Assembly: GCA_022497155.1 (NCBI GenBank)
Contig: MU385718.1
Location: 62,001-126,000 of the forward strand
Reading direction: 5' to 3'
Source: Whalleya microplaca
Taxonomy: Eukaryota > Ascomycota > Sordariomycetes > Xylariales > Xylariaceae
DNA: 64,000 bases
Below are positions 46,374 through 57,023 of this stretch, piece after piece. The notes below the pieces were generated by a model. That model did no database searches and was not told the origin of the DNA. It saw nothing but the letters and a program-made list of their open reading frames with translations. How positions within the stretch are numbered: position 1 is the first letter of the stretch; the number at the start of each line of letters is the position of its first letter. Both the position numbers and the translations under genes were made by a program.

Positions 46374-49255
46374 CGTAGTAACACCTATCTTCGAGCAGAT
46401 TGGGGGTTCTTAAGTTCCCAGCGTGAGGGCCGCGCCACCACGGTATAATAACAGCCATTTTCTGCTAGACACGAAGCGTGTATGACGTAGGTGTTCGTAG
46501 ATGGATGACCGCTAGACGCTAGACGTTGAGATAGAAGTTTCTCTCGGGTATGAATGTGCGAGGTTGTACAGATCTAGGCAACTTTAATCTTGGTGATTCA
46601 TTGACTCCTTGAGGCTCAAGTTGGCATCACTGGACTGACTTGGTCCGAGCTTGGCGTCGGGAACTCTAACTTGACCTCAGGGGGTATCTGCTTGCCAGTC
46701 ATTGGACACAACCTTAACAAGTCAGAACTCTAAAACTAGAACGATCTGAAGTAAGATATTTCGTGTGCCTGTGTAGGATCTCGTCCCATGTCAAACGACG
46801 TGGCTGAGCAAAGCCTCAACATTTTAAGACGTCGAGCCTAATTGATAATTCAACCCTCGAACATCATCCGTTGTTCATGTATCTATACCCATAACATCTT
46901 GTTCGTCTAGGTATATAACTTTACCTGTAACATGTGACTCTTCATAGTTAAACTTTCAAACAGGCTTGCTATCGAATGTGACGTATTGACTGGTCGCCCA
47001 GATAGGAGCCATGTAGATTATTACCATTATGTTGAACTTAGTAAAAAGCTGATTGCTGTCTAAGCTATAGATTATACTTTAGCAAGTAGTCATTCATCTT
47101 GTATCCTAGCAACTAGGTATGACATCTAGACGGTCTGTAGAGAGTCTATATAGCATAGAGTGGGCGAGCCATGGATAGCTAATAGATTGTATTTTCACAT
47201 CTTTACTACATGTACTATCTCGTATACATCCGAACTATTCTTGACACTACATACTATCTACAGTATCATCGCCGTCACCCATGCTGTATATTACCATCCA
47301 AGTTCCTCGCATAGGTGTTGTACTACAGCTGCTCTCACTGTTAAAGTTACGCGTAAAATTACCCCTATTAGGATATTCCGAATAACTATGGGAAGATCAC
47401 TTCGACAATACAGGATTCAATTCCAGTTGACAAGCTGGTTGCAATCGGGCAGCATCTAAATGACGATTACACATCCAATCACTATCATAGAATCCAAACA
47501 AGTCTAACAAGTGCCACTCCGAGGTACATGTCCGAAGGTATGATATATAGCTATATGTCTTGATCTTGTGTCCACAAGAGGCTCTTATGGAATTGAATTG
47601 GTCACAGCCATTCAAATTCACATGCCCTTGCACAATGCTTTCTACATAGTCCCTAAAGGTGCCCTGCCATTTAACCGAATTCACTCAGCCTTCATAAATA
47701 TTCGTACCTATCACCAACTCAGAAACCTTAGAACCTGTATGCTTCAACCAATGCTAGCAATGGAAACGCCTGCGCAGCTATAACAAAATCACGTCATTTA
47801 CCTTGGTATCATATATACAATGAATATTGAAGCGGAGTAATAAGATATAATAATTAATGACTCATTTGATTTTACATCAAACTTGATTTCAACAATTAGG
47901 ACTATGAGTGACTCATTTCGATTTACATGATGGATTTAAGGTAGAAATCTAATTCTTCCTCATATCTATAAAACGGCCGTATCACCCTTTTATATAATAG
48001 AAACAACGGATCAGGTACACCTTGAGATAGAATATTCATCTTTTTCCAATCTTCATACCAACTAGTAAACTATCTGAGGTCCGACACTACATTTTAAGGA
48101 CCTGCCAATTTCCAGGGACATATGTTTCCGCCACAACTCTCTATTTTCTGGATTCCTTCCTTTTTGACACCAGAACCTTAGATTAACCGAAGGTCAAACC
48201 AATAGCATGGCAACAATATTTAATAGTTTGCTAGGTTCCTTCCTTGACAAGACTACGATCAGGACCTGAAGTCAGACCCAAATGGCAACTGCAACAATGA
48301 TTGCCTGTTTTCACCTAATGTTTCATGCAGTATGTAACCCAACCGTTTTAGCCTTATAATACATGTATACATGTACCCTTGGCACAATTTGTGTCGGCTA
48401 GTACTCACTTCACGTTCGTTTTACGTGAATACACCATTTCTCCCCCTGACAAATATTTTATATCTTTCAAAATCTTCACTTCTATAAGCTTGCAACTCTT
48501 GCAATTCTTGACGCATGGTTAGCTATTTTACTTTTGTTACCTGCAACATGGAATATTCTCCTTTTCTCTTGTCCATCACCTCTTCCCATAAACCTATCAC
48601 TCCTATCACCGACATGGACAATATACGATTAAAAAATAGATCTAAATCCTTAAGATCTTCCCACTTTCTCTAGAACAGTTCACTATTGTTACGAAATTCT
48701 CTCTCGATGAAATCTCTAACAATGTCTGACTAGGACTCGAGTACTTCCATTTTAAAAGTACACTAATTCCCCCTTCATGTTTAGAATCACCTATCTTTTA
48801 AACTTTTCACTATATATAAATCACTCGGTTGATTTAATACCTATTCTGGCGTTGACAACTCACTTCAACGTCACTGCAACAACACAGTCAACAATTTCTA
48901 AAACGAAGATACCTGGGTACCTGAAGACTTTTGACACCTAAGCAATTAGGAAACTGGAGCAACCTAGAAACCTAGGCAGCTCATTCATCCGGAAGCAAAG
49001 TGGTTTGCCTAGCCTAGACTTTTCAGCTTTGCAATTCGCACATTCTTCTTCCATCTTTTGACTTCCATAATTCTCCCACACTACCACTCTTCCCAACCTG
49101 CCCATCTTGTCAACATAACATTAGTGCCACCACCACTACTGTTGACCATCACCAATACTGCCGATCAGCACCAGTACTGTTGCCCATCCATCACCAATAC
49201 TCTTGGCCATACACCATCAAGACTATTGACATTCACCAACACCGTTGACGTCAAG
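46374..49255. other. AT-rich interval with a decayed ORF
   Basis: No intact gene. Coding-like fragments interrupted by stops and frameshifts occur on the minus strand at about 47.9-48.6 kb. The last 130 bases before the RRM-like gene carry imperfect repeats of a CATCACCAATACTG-like unit, probably in its 5' leader. Confidence 0.45.
47940..48525 (-). pseudogene. Decayed coding sequence, family unknown
   Basis: On the minus strand, runs of plausible protein are broken by stops and frame changes: MRQELQELQAYRSEDFERYK (near 48515-48455), RFWCQKGRNPENRELWRKHM (near 48180-48120) and WYEDWKKMNILSQGVPDPLF (near 48055-47995). The surrounding DNA is AT-rich. A mutated transposon gene is my best guess; I do not recognise the family. 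Confidence 0.3.
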
Positions 49256-50296
49256 ATGGATCACAACATTGATCGCAGCATTGATCGACTACCGGCTCGG
49301 TTCAATCGGGCTTTTCAGACTCGTAACTGGCGCGCTGCTAGAACCACCCTACCAACTTCACTGTCGCCTAACATGCCGTCTTCCTCTCCCCAAGGCTCTC
49401 GCGTCTCTCCTGTCCCAGCGCGCATCTCCATTTCTCACAACTACCCCGGCGACACTACCAATGCCCACAACCCCGATGCTGAGATCCCCGAGCATTCCAG
49501 CTGCTCGATTTTCATCACCAATCTGCCACCCGACTGCACAATCAATATGCTCCTGGGTTCTATCCGCGATGCCGGCAAAGTGTACCAGTCAAGCATCCAC
49601 CCTCCCCGTATGGATCGCCCCACCAGTGCCGGCAAGGTGGTATTCTGGGATCGCGCGGGCCTCGACAGATTCTTGGTCAAGGTGCGTCAAGGTGAGTTCA
49701 TCGTCGGCGACTATGTACCCAACATCACGATGAACCGCGTTCGCGCTCACGAGCAGCCCCCCTTGATATTGTCTCGAGCCGTCCAGGTTCAGGGTCCGTC
49801 GCAGATCGTGACCCCATCATACATGGAGCGTTTCTTCCAGAAGCACTTCACTTATGACCTTAATGAGGTCAGAGTGATGTTTCACAGCGAGCAGCGTGTG
49901 ACCACCCGTATCGAGTTCCGCTTCGCGTCCTACCACGCACAAGCTGCCGCCGCCTGGAAGTGGATTCAATGGGCTAAGAACAGCAAACAAGAGGCTGTTT
50001 ACGACATGGATCCTATGGAGATCGACCTCTGGCGTTATGTCGAAGTCTTCTGGGGCCGAGACCCTTGTGCTCCGCTGAGGCATGTTGCTCAATACCCTCC
50101 TGGACGGGGCTTCCCTCAGCAAGGCATTGCGCAGCAAAGCACTGTCCAGCAAGCTGTTGTCCAGCCAGGTTCTCCGCAGTCAGATGCTTCTCATCTTGAT
50201 GTTCCTGAGTGGCGTGGCTCTGATTTAGACGTTGAGCTAGATGAGCGTCAGTCATATGTGTCTGAATCAGACCTGTCTCATGCAGACACTTCCTAG
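49256..50296 (+). CDS. RRM-like RNA-binding protein (paralogue of the gene at 0.5 kb)
   Basis: 346 residues in one exon from the ATG at 49256 (AAGATGG context); the frame is open upstream but without an ATG. Residues about 84-160 match the RRM-like module of the first gene: SIFITNLPPDC, GKVYQ, then GKVVFWDRAG and GDYVPNITMNR. The second conserved block (VQVQGPSQIV through FWGRDPCAP, about 180-280) also matches, including the phenylalanine-rich FFQKHFTYD. The N-terminus is much shorter than in the paralogue. The Gln/Ser/Asp-rich C-terminal tail is unique to this copy. RNP2 is recognisable but RNP1 is diverged, so RNA binding is inferred from fold only. It stands alone in a gene-poor area. Confidence 0.72.
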   Translation: MDHNIDRSIDRLPARFNRAFQTRNWRAARTTLPTSLSPNMPSSSPQGSRVSPVPARISISHNYPGDTTNAHNPDAEIPEHSSCSIFITNLPPDCTINMLLGSIRDAGKVYQSSIHPPRMDRPTSAGKVVFWDRAGLDRFLVKVRQGEFIVGDYVPNITMNRVRAHEQPPLILSRAVQVQGPSQIVTPSYMERFFQKHFTYDLNEVRVMFHSEQRVTTRIEFRFASYHAQAAAAWKWIQWAKNSKQEAVYDMDPMEIDLWRYVEVFWGRDPCAPLRHVAQYPPGRGFPQQGIAQQSTVQQAVVQPGSPQSDASHLDVPEWRGSDLDVELDERQSYVSESDLSHADTS

Positions 50297-52848
50297 ACAG
50301 CGGCTCCTACACGAGGCTTAAGACCTTCGGCGACTGTACTAGCAAAGATCAACAAGAATAACCAAAGATGTTGATGACAGCATGGGTAACAATAGGCATC
50401 GTCGTCGATGGGATTAGTTATATTGGATGTTGTCGTCGATAGAAGCCATGTGCCTTGAACCTGGGTTGTGCATGGGATAGACTGAATATGCGACGGTGGT
50501 GTTGTCGTCAATGAAAGTGAGATTCTGCATCGTCATCATCTGCATATGACTCCAGAAACTAATATGGTTCATATTTAGGCACGTTAGAATCTACGTCTCC
50601 TCACACGTCTGAACGACATTCATTGCAATCCGGTGTGCGCAATGTGCTTTCAATAGGAACGATCGTTAGAGGGCATCGCCTGGCATGGGAAGTTTTAAGA
50701 GCTGCGTAAGGCTGGATATGGAACTTGTCATCCTGACAATCTTCCCAGAGAGTCATTCATAGAGCATTGGATTGTGCATGATGAGGCCTTTGCACCCGAC
50801 ATCAACACGTCGGTATCGGTATCGACCATTGGATCGACCGACGAAGACGAAAACGGAGACGGTGCAGGGGATGCACCAAAGGAGGTTCCGGGCGGTAGTA
50901 AGAATGCACCGATCGTGATCGCGGACAATGGTAGCGATGCACCGATCGTGATCGAGGACAATAATGGCGGCGAAGCGATCGTGATCGCGGACGACGATAA
51001 ATCCCAGGTGGACGAGGTCAAGATGGCACTTGTCCTTGATGAGGCTGAGGAGGACCCCACCGATGAGGTCTTAGATGGCAAACCTATGGAAGTGGACGAC
51101 GACGACCCGGAGGAGGAAGAGCGGAGATTCGAGAGAGAGGGCGAGGCGTCTGAATTTGACCACATCGTGGACACGTGGGACAGCCCCAAGGACTCGTCAT
51201 GTCTTGTAAACTTATTCGTATATCTCTTGTGTGTGCTATGGTCCCTGTTATTGCAGGGAGATTATGCAAATTAGTATGGCTTATGTAAGTAACATGCCCC
51301 TTTGTATACATAATTTTTGTGCGGCACAATAAGTTGGTTATCCAAATGCCTCGCAACTTCACATGCCAATGTCGAGTGACGAGACTGATGATGCACAAAC
51401 TTCACATCTGACCTTAGTTACCTAAATGGCTTTCCTATGCTGAAAGACATTTCCAAGACCGGACGTTTGGGACATCCAATGCCCGACAAAGCCTAACAGG
51501 GCCAGACTCAAATGTATGATAACAAGGCTAGCCAGTATATGCCGCTCTAGCGGACAGCTTATCAGAGTGTATAATCACACCAGAGGAAGCATAACAGTAT
51601 GTCTCAGTAGTCTTACCGCGATTTCAAGAGCAGCAGAGGCTTTAAGTCAAACCGACACCGGGCATGAGATTAAGCCGATTTGCAAGGTCGACCAGTGGCA
51701 TGACTGATGCTACGGTACATATAAGCATTCATGGGGGCCATTTCGCTGAGGAAAAGAGGATTCAAGTAACACAGGAAGTGTTCTGTCATGCCCACCGCAC
51801 AAAGAAGAGGAGGCTTGGGGGGAGCAGGGAAAGAAAATCTATTACGTGTCGGGATTTCGCGTTTTCTGTTGTGGATTGGCAGATGCTACCTGCTTGTTGG
51901 TACAAACAGGCAGCTGGCGGCTCCGCTCTCACAGCTGTCTTCTAGATTAGGCTGGAGAAGGGCTAAGGTGTGGCTAGGTGCACTGGTGGCCCAGCTGCTA
52001 TCTGTGAGGCATGTAGGCAATATTGGTATTCACTAAATGAGTGGCATCAATCTGTTTATTAGAACTTGTCCTGATTCACGACATTGTATCTCCTTGTTAA
52101 CGTTTCTACCAAGTCATGCCTAGTTAAAGTTCTTGAATTTTTGCTTGACTTGTTAAGTCATCTGCTAAATTAGCCCTTGAATTTACTTTTTAACCCCTTA
52201 AACCCCTTGGATCTCCTGTTAAGGTTTAAGTTAAATGAATTTTAGGAAATTTTTGTGAGAGGTTCACGGATAGGAAAACGGTTAAAGCCAAGTAAAAAAT
52301 AAAACCACGCGGCATAAACTGGTCAATAAACCACCACTAGAAACACTACGAACGTCGAAATTGCCATAATAGGTGGTTATATAAGGGGAAATAACCTCAG
52401 AGGGAGCTATCATCAATTCCTTTCTAGGAATTAGCTGAGTTGATACAAGTTATGCATAAATATAATGAGGTAAATTCAAATCAAATCGAGTTAGATAATA
52501 ACTTAGCTTGATGAAATGCTACTCTCTCGCGAGTGCCTGCTACATTCATAACTAGTAAGTTCATTGTAACCGTCAAAATCATACACCAATGCCTAAGGAA
52601 ATGCCCATTATGTCATAAATTAAGCCCCCATAAAGGAACAAGATTGTGTAAAGAAGGATCTTATGAAGTCCTTATATACAAACCAGAAATCTCCTTAGCT
52701 GGAAACTCTCACTATGCGGCATCGACATAATACAACACCTTACTCAACCCTAGTATTTCTAGACATACGTGTATGTACAATCTTGCGTAAGATGCAATTT
52801 CAGTAGCTTTCCTGTGATGACTAACCTGCGACAGTACCAGCGCTGCAA
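50297..52848. other. Interval with an acidic ORF, otherwise empty
   Basis: Apart from the acidic open frame listed separately (50774-51274), I see no gene. The region 52.0-52.6 kb is AT-rich and featureless. Confidence 0.4.
50774..51274 (+). CDS. Acidic ORF with repeated SUMO-interaction-like motifs (boundaries uncertain)
   Basis: An open frame rich in Asp/Glu. Three tandem units APIVIADNGSD, APIVIEDNNGG and EAIVIADDDK (about 50905-50999) each show three branched hydrophobics followed by acids, the form of a SUMO-interaction motif. A run of Asp/Glu (VDDDDPEEEE) follows. The frame is open upstream to 50699 without an ATG, so the true start lies in an upstream exon I could not place. Near 51200 a GTAAAC after CATGTCTT could be a donor, in which case the hydrophobic last residues are intron translation. 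Expression and function are unknown; it lies 480 bp downstream of the RRM-like gene on the same strand and could be unrelated to it. Confidence 0.35.
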   Translation: MHDEAFAPDINTSVSVSTIGSTDEDENGDGAGDAPKEVPGGSKNAPIVIADNGSDAPIVIEDNNGGEAIVIADDDKSQVDEVKMALVLDEAEEDPTDEVLDGKPMEVDDDDPEEEERRFEREGEASEFDHIVDTWDSPKDSSCLVNLFVYLLCVLWSLLLQGDYAN

Positions 52849-53589
52849 CTAGTATCGATCGAATCTAACGCCATTGCATTGATCACCGCGTCCTCTTTTC
52901 GTATTTCTAGCATACTTCCCGGCAAAGCGTTTCCCTACCGCCCCAATACGCACGACTTGGCCTGATGCCTGATCACCATCGCCCCTGTGTAAGTTGCGAA
53001 GTACCTCAAAATTACTAGTAATATCTAGTACTCTTTCATCTGCTATAGCACTTGAAGTTCCATTGTCAATCCCATTGACTTGTTCGCCTATTCCTTCATG
53101 AACATTATCTTGAAACTGAGCTAGTGGGAAACTCAGTGGAGTTTCTCGGTATAATTCGCAGTGGCTAAGCTCTTCCATTGTGTAAAAGGACTTTCCTGAA
53201 AATATGCTAGGGAATGCTCTCTGATCATTATGCTTTCCTAGCACAATCTCATCTGATGCCTTGCAGGTGCTGAGTAGTCTCTGAAGCTTAGCATCATAGA
53301 AAGCATTGGAATCAGGAGTAATAGTAATGCTTGGCTTGTGACTTTTTGGCACATCTTCGTCTTGAGGCATTCGTAGCGTGGGCTTGTTCTTCTTCCGAGG
53401 CTGTTCTCCCTGTCTTATAGGGCGATTGTCCCCAGACCCAGAGATGGCCCCAGCCCTTAGCACAAAGGAAGCATTGGATGCCGACTGAGCAGAAGCATTT
53501 ATGGGTAATCCGCCGCAAGTAGCATGACGTCGAGCCCGATTGCGTTTGTGTTTGTTGGAGCGAGTGTGGTTGCGGGAACGTTTTGCCAT
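52849..53589 (-). CDS. Basic protein with paired N-x3-G-x-G-x-Q-x2-G motifs
   Basis: 246 residues, single exon, start ATG at 53589. The N-terminus (residues 1-25) is dense in Arg/Lys/His and looks like a nuclear or nucleic-acid-binding signal. The middle is polar and unrecognised. The C-terminal 60 residues carry two copies of the motif at 199-210 (NLHRGDGDQASG) and 229-240 (NTKRGRGDQCNG), 30 residues apart, preceded by ITSNFEV and linked through FAGKY. The gene at 55216-56160 has the same order and spacing (ITSKFNV ... FAGNY ...). The rest of the two proteins is unrelated, so the C-terminus is a shared module. An amyloid-type signalling motif is inferred from its repeated Asn/Gly/Gln pattern and terminal position. 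Confidence 0.6.
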   Translation of the reverse strand: MAKRSRNHTRSNKHKRNRARRHATCGGLPINASAQSASNASFVLRAGAISGSGDNRPIRQGEQPRKKNKPTLRMPQDEDVPKSHKPSITITPDSNAFYDAKLQRLLSTCKASDEIVLGKHNDQRAFPSIFSGKSFYTMEELSHCELYRETPLSFPLAQFQDNVHEGIGEQVNGIDNGTSSAIADERVLDITSNFEVLRNLHRGDGDQASGQVVRIGAVGKRFAGKYARNTKRGRGDQCNGVRFDRY

Positions 53590-55215
53590 TGGTGTAGCTG
53601 ATCAAAAATGAAGTGGGACGTATGTAGTACTGGTGTCTTGTTGGAGTCTTATAGGACAGAAATATCTAGACTTCCACAGGAGGCCCAATATTCTTGGTAA
53701 TCCTTGAAATTTAGATGGACTGGTGTCGATGGGACAGGCTGTAATATGGAAGGGGATGACTTCCAAAACGACAGAGGAAAGGAGGGGTAATTGTAGGTCT
53801 ATTGAAAGACCTCATATGTGACGTGGCCGATACCGATTCCTTTACCTCCGGGTCTACCTTTAAGAATTAGGCCTTGGACGGCTGAACTCAGAGTGCCGTC
53901 CCCAGCTTGTACGACCACCAATGCACTGCGTTGTAACCCTACTGATACTGCCTGCGCCGGAGAGAATGTCATTCAGACAGTCCAGACCTTGATGTACTAT
54001 GACGTGGCTTGATGATTGAATAGATGGGGGCACATCTAAATATAAGATTAGAACAAGGTTTGATGGAAGGAATTAGCGACTCTTCTGACTGTGTCAAGCC
54101 TACATACTATGCAAAGGATGATAGACTCAATGTACAGCGTAGGAGACTAAAAATAAAACGTCCAGGCTGTCTCTATCAATAGTATAAGATCCTCGATATT
54201 TTCCAGGGGACACTGTTCTGAGGCACATGAAGCCGCACGTAGAGGGGCTCAAAATGGGTACAGCCTACCACATAGAATACATAGTGTCCATAGAAGTTGC
54301 TGGGAAGTAAGCGCTACCACGAGACATATGCATAGATCTTGTCATCACCTTGATTGAACGTAAACTTGAAAGAGCTTACAAAGGTGCTCCGGGCTGTCAC
54401 CAATCCATAATCTAATCTACAGCAATATGTACTAGGAGCGGAAAGCAGAAGGCCAAGAGATCGGCTATCTTGTATGGATAGTTCTCTAGGTAGCCTTTCT
54501 GCTTAGTTCTATGCACACTCACTGCATTACCTCCTCTCTTCCTAGGATCCTCCAGTGGTAATGTGCTTACATAAGGCAGTTCATATATAAGATATTGTTA
54601 GGCTTGGATGAAATTGAACAATAGCGCATTGGAAGCAAGAGTGTGTGTAGTATTGGCAATCAAAAACAAGAAAAAGGTGCTCCGTAAGCATCGGTATAGG
54701 AATAAGGATCCCGATGCTCTGGTGATACAACAGGATACATTGATATACCATTGGTCCGTCTGAGAGATTTCTTGTCTGTGCTGGCCAAACTCCTTCCATG
54801 CCAACATTGCTATCACTGTTCCACTACAGGCTTGGACGTTTGAAGCTCGTATATTTCATATGGTACTCCTGTAACGAAGCCGTTACCACAGGTCTTGATT
54901 TGAAATAACAAAAGGCGTGAAAGGTAAAATACTTAGATTGATCGCTGGCTAGCAAAGAGGGACTATCTAAGGGACAGCGGATTATAGTCCTTTTTATATC
55001 TGAATAGCTTCCTAGTAACTAAGACTGGATTGCCAAGCCACTAGGGCCTTGGCAACCACCTGGTTGCCAAGCCATTATCCCTTGGCAATCACTTGGTTGC
55101 CAAGCCATTTCCTCTTGGCAACCATAAATCACGTGGTAGCTGGTTGCGGGGATATTCAGGAATGGGTGGTTGTAACAACTCCCAACTTGAAGCATCCGTT
55201 CCAATGCAATGATAC
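53590..55215. other. Spacer with solo LTR 1
   Basis: No gene recognised between the two motif-bearing minus-strand genes. The right end holds a solo LTR (54870-55177). Confidence 0.5.
54870..55177. mobile_element. Solo LTR, copy 1 (308 bp)
   Basis: Begins TGTAACGAAGCC and ends GGTTGTAACA, is flanked by a 5-bp target duplication ACTCC (54865-54869 and 55178-55182), and is about 90% identical to 61008-61284. It contains an extra ~31-bp tandem unit of the TTGCCAAGCC / CTTGGCAA type compared with copy 2. It ends 38 bp past the stop codon of the gene at 55216-56160. Confidence 0.85.
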
Positions 55216-56160
55216 CTACAACCGCAGTCCGATGACTTGGTCGCCTTTGTTGGTCTTTATATTGCCCTTGTAATTACCAGCGAATGGCATAGGCAAGCAT
55301 CCCTTTTTTATATACTGGCCCACGACCTGATCTCCCACACCACTCATTTTGTTGTTCATCACGTTAAATTTGGAAGTAATCTTAAGTAGTTGCTTGCTAG
55401 TAACTCGATTTTCTTTGCTTTCGATCATGGTACCGAGGATCTGCATTCCAGCTCCGGTATGATGATTGTTCTGGAGCTCGACAGAAGGAGCATCGGTATC
55501 GGGCTTCGTACTGTTGGAGTCGAACTGACATCCGTATTCCGCTTCTTCATCCTCTACTCTAGGAAACGGACTGCTGTGAAATTCGGCAGAAGCGGGTGGG
55601 GTTGAGGACATGGCAGAAGTGTAGCCACTATCGCTCGATTCGAAGCCGGTACGTAGGCATTCAGGTAACTCTTGTTTGCTGTTCTTCGTCATGTCCATGT
55701 TGTAGTTGTTAGAGTTCTCAGTTAAATGGTGCGCTGATTGTATGCGGAGGCGCTCAACCTGTACTCGAATGTCACCTAGCACAGTTGAGTTTGAATTGGC
55801 AATATAGAGCAACAATGTAATTTTTTTCTTTTCGAGTAAACTGAATATTTCGCCGTAGTGCTTTTGCTTAACAGCGAATGTTATTGATGCGAGAAAGCGA
55901 TTCCTATTTTGATAATCGCGAGGCACCTGAATAGCCTCGATAGTTCCAATAAGCTCAGTGGTGTATCTTTTAATCTCGGTTGTTTGCAAGGAGGGGTTTG
56001 TAGCGACTTCACGGAGGACGCATTGTGATTCTTGGATGTCATCTAAGTATCTTCTTAAGGTAGCAGTAGCCCCTATGACCGTGCGGAAAAAGGCGCAGAT
56101 AAGTAAGCAATAATCCGCAGCTTGTGCTACAGCGACAATTGTTCCAAGTAACTCTGCCAT
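55216..56160 (-). CDS. HeLo-like helical protein with three C-terminal amyloid-like motifs
   Basis: 314 residues, single exon, ATG at 56160. Residues 1-140 are predicted helical and have the look of fungal HeLo-like / SesA-type N-terminal domains: a hydrophobic first helix (LLGTIVAVAQAADYCLLICAFF), a conserved-looking NPSLQT, and KKKITLLLYIANS near 120. These domains act as membrane-disrupting or signalling effectors in fungal cell death. A disordered Ser/Pro linker follows. The C-terminus carries three copies of the 12-residue motif at 232-243, 270-281 and 300-311, the last ending 3 residues from the C-terminus. The last two share flanks with the gene at 52849-53589. The domain layout (N-terminal helical effector, C-terminal repeat motif) is that of HET-s-type amyloid-controlled effectors; family assignment is by pattern only. 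Confidence 0.6.
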   Translation of the reverse strand: MAELLGTIVAVAQAADYCLLICAFFRTVIGATATLRRYLDDIQESQCVLREVATNPSLQTTEIKRYTTELIGTIEAIQVPRDYQNRNRFLASITFAVKQKHYGEIFSLLEKKKITLLLYIANSNSTVLGDIRVQVERLRIQSAHHLTENSNNYNMDMTKNSKQELPECLRTGFESSDSGYTSAMSSTPPASAEFHSSPFPRVEDEEAEYGCQFDSNSTKPDTDAPSVELQNNHHTGAGMQILGTMIESKENRVTSKQLLKITSKFNVMNNKMSGVGDQVVGQYIKKGCLPMPFAGNYKGNIKTNKGDQVIGLRL

Positions 56161-57023
56161 ACAGCTTTCTTAGATATAAGAAGCAGACCTCGTTTAACTG
56201 AGAAATCCCGAACCGAGATTCGAAAGGATTGGTACTACCTAGGTTCAAAAGACAGACGCATATATATAGGTATCTCATAATATGCAGAGGCTCAGTACCT
56301 CTATAAGTGGGTATGGGGTCCTCCGAGTTTTTATTTCACTACATAATACAAATTCCGTTGTAATGCAAGAGCAACACAGGTTACGCTACATATAATCTTA
56401 CGTAATTGAGGCATTGCTAGGCATAATTAAGTGATAATTGTCAAACTTCACTGCATTGTCGGAGCCTTTTCTACAAGAAAGTGAAAGTCTAGCCAAGGCA
56501 AAGTAAGGCAACAGAAATATAGGACAATTGCATGCTTGAAACAAACACACCATATGTTTAAATAAAGCCCAGGCCAATCGCGAAGTCCGAGAATCCCACC
56601 CACCTTCTCCTTTATCCGGAAGCGAGTAATTGATGAAACTTGTTGGGGCTACTTTGCTATAGTGCCACTGGAAAGTGCTTTTTGGGGCGTTAATAACAAG
56701 CTGAAATGCAGTTCGAGGATGGCTACGGCTGTAGCCAGTGCCAAAAATGACACCCTACGCATCACATTGGGGTCTTGAACTATATGAAGCGTATCGCAAA
56801 GGCTGATTTTGAAGTAAGGCGACTAAAGGAAAACGTAGCTGCCCAGTAGCAATACATAGACGAACTTATTTTACATATTCCAGACCTCTTCTGGAGGTAG
56901 CAAAGCTGACAGGCGGCCAAGGGCACAAGATTCCCATCTAGGACTCATAGACGTAGATAAAGCGCTTCACTACTCATCACCTTACGAATCAAGAGGTAAG
57001 TTGAGCTTTCGTGGCCAGAATCG
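56161..57023. other. Divergent promoter region between motif genes
   Basis: 863 bp between the minus-strand HeLo-like gene and the plus-strand membrane protein, which are transcribed away from each other. No gene was seen; the promoters of both lie here. Confidence 0.5.
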
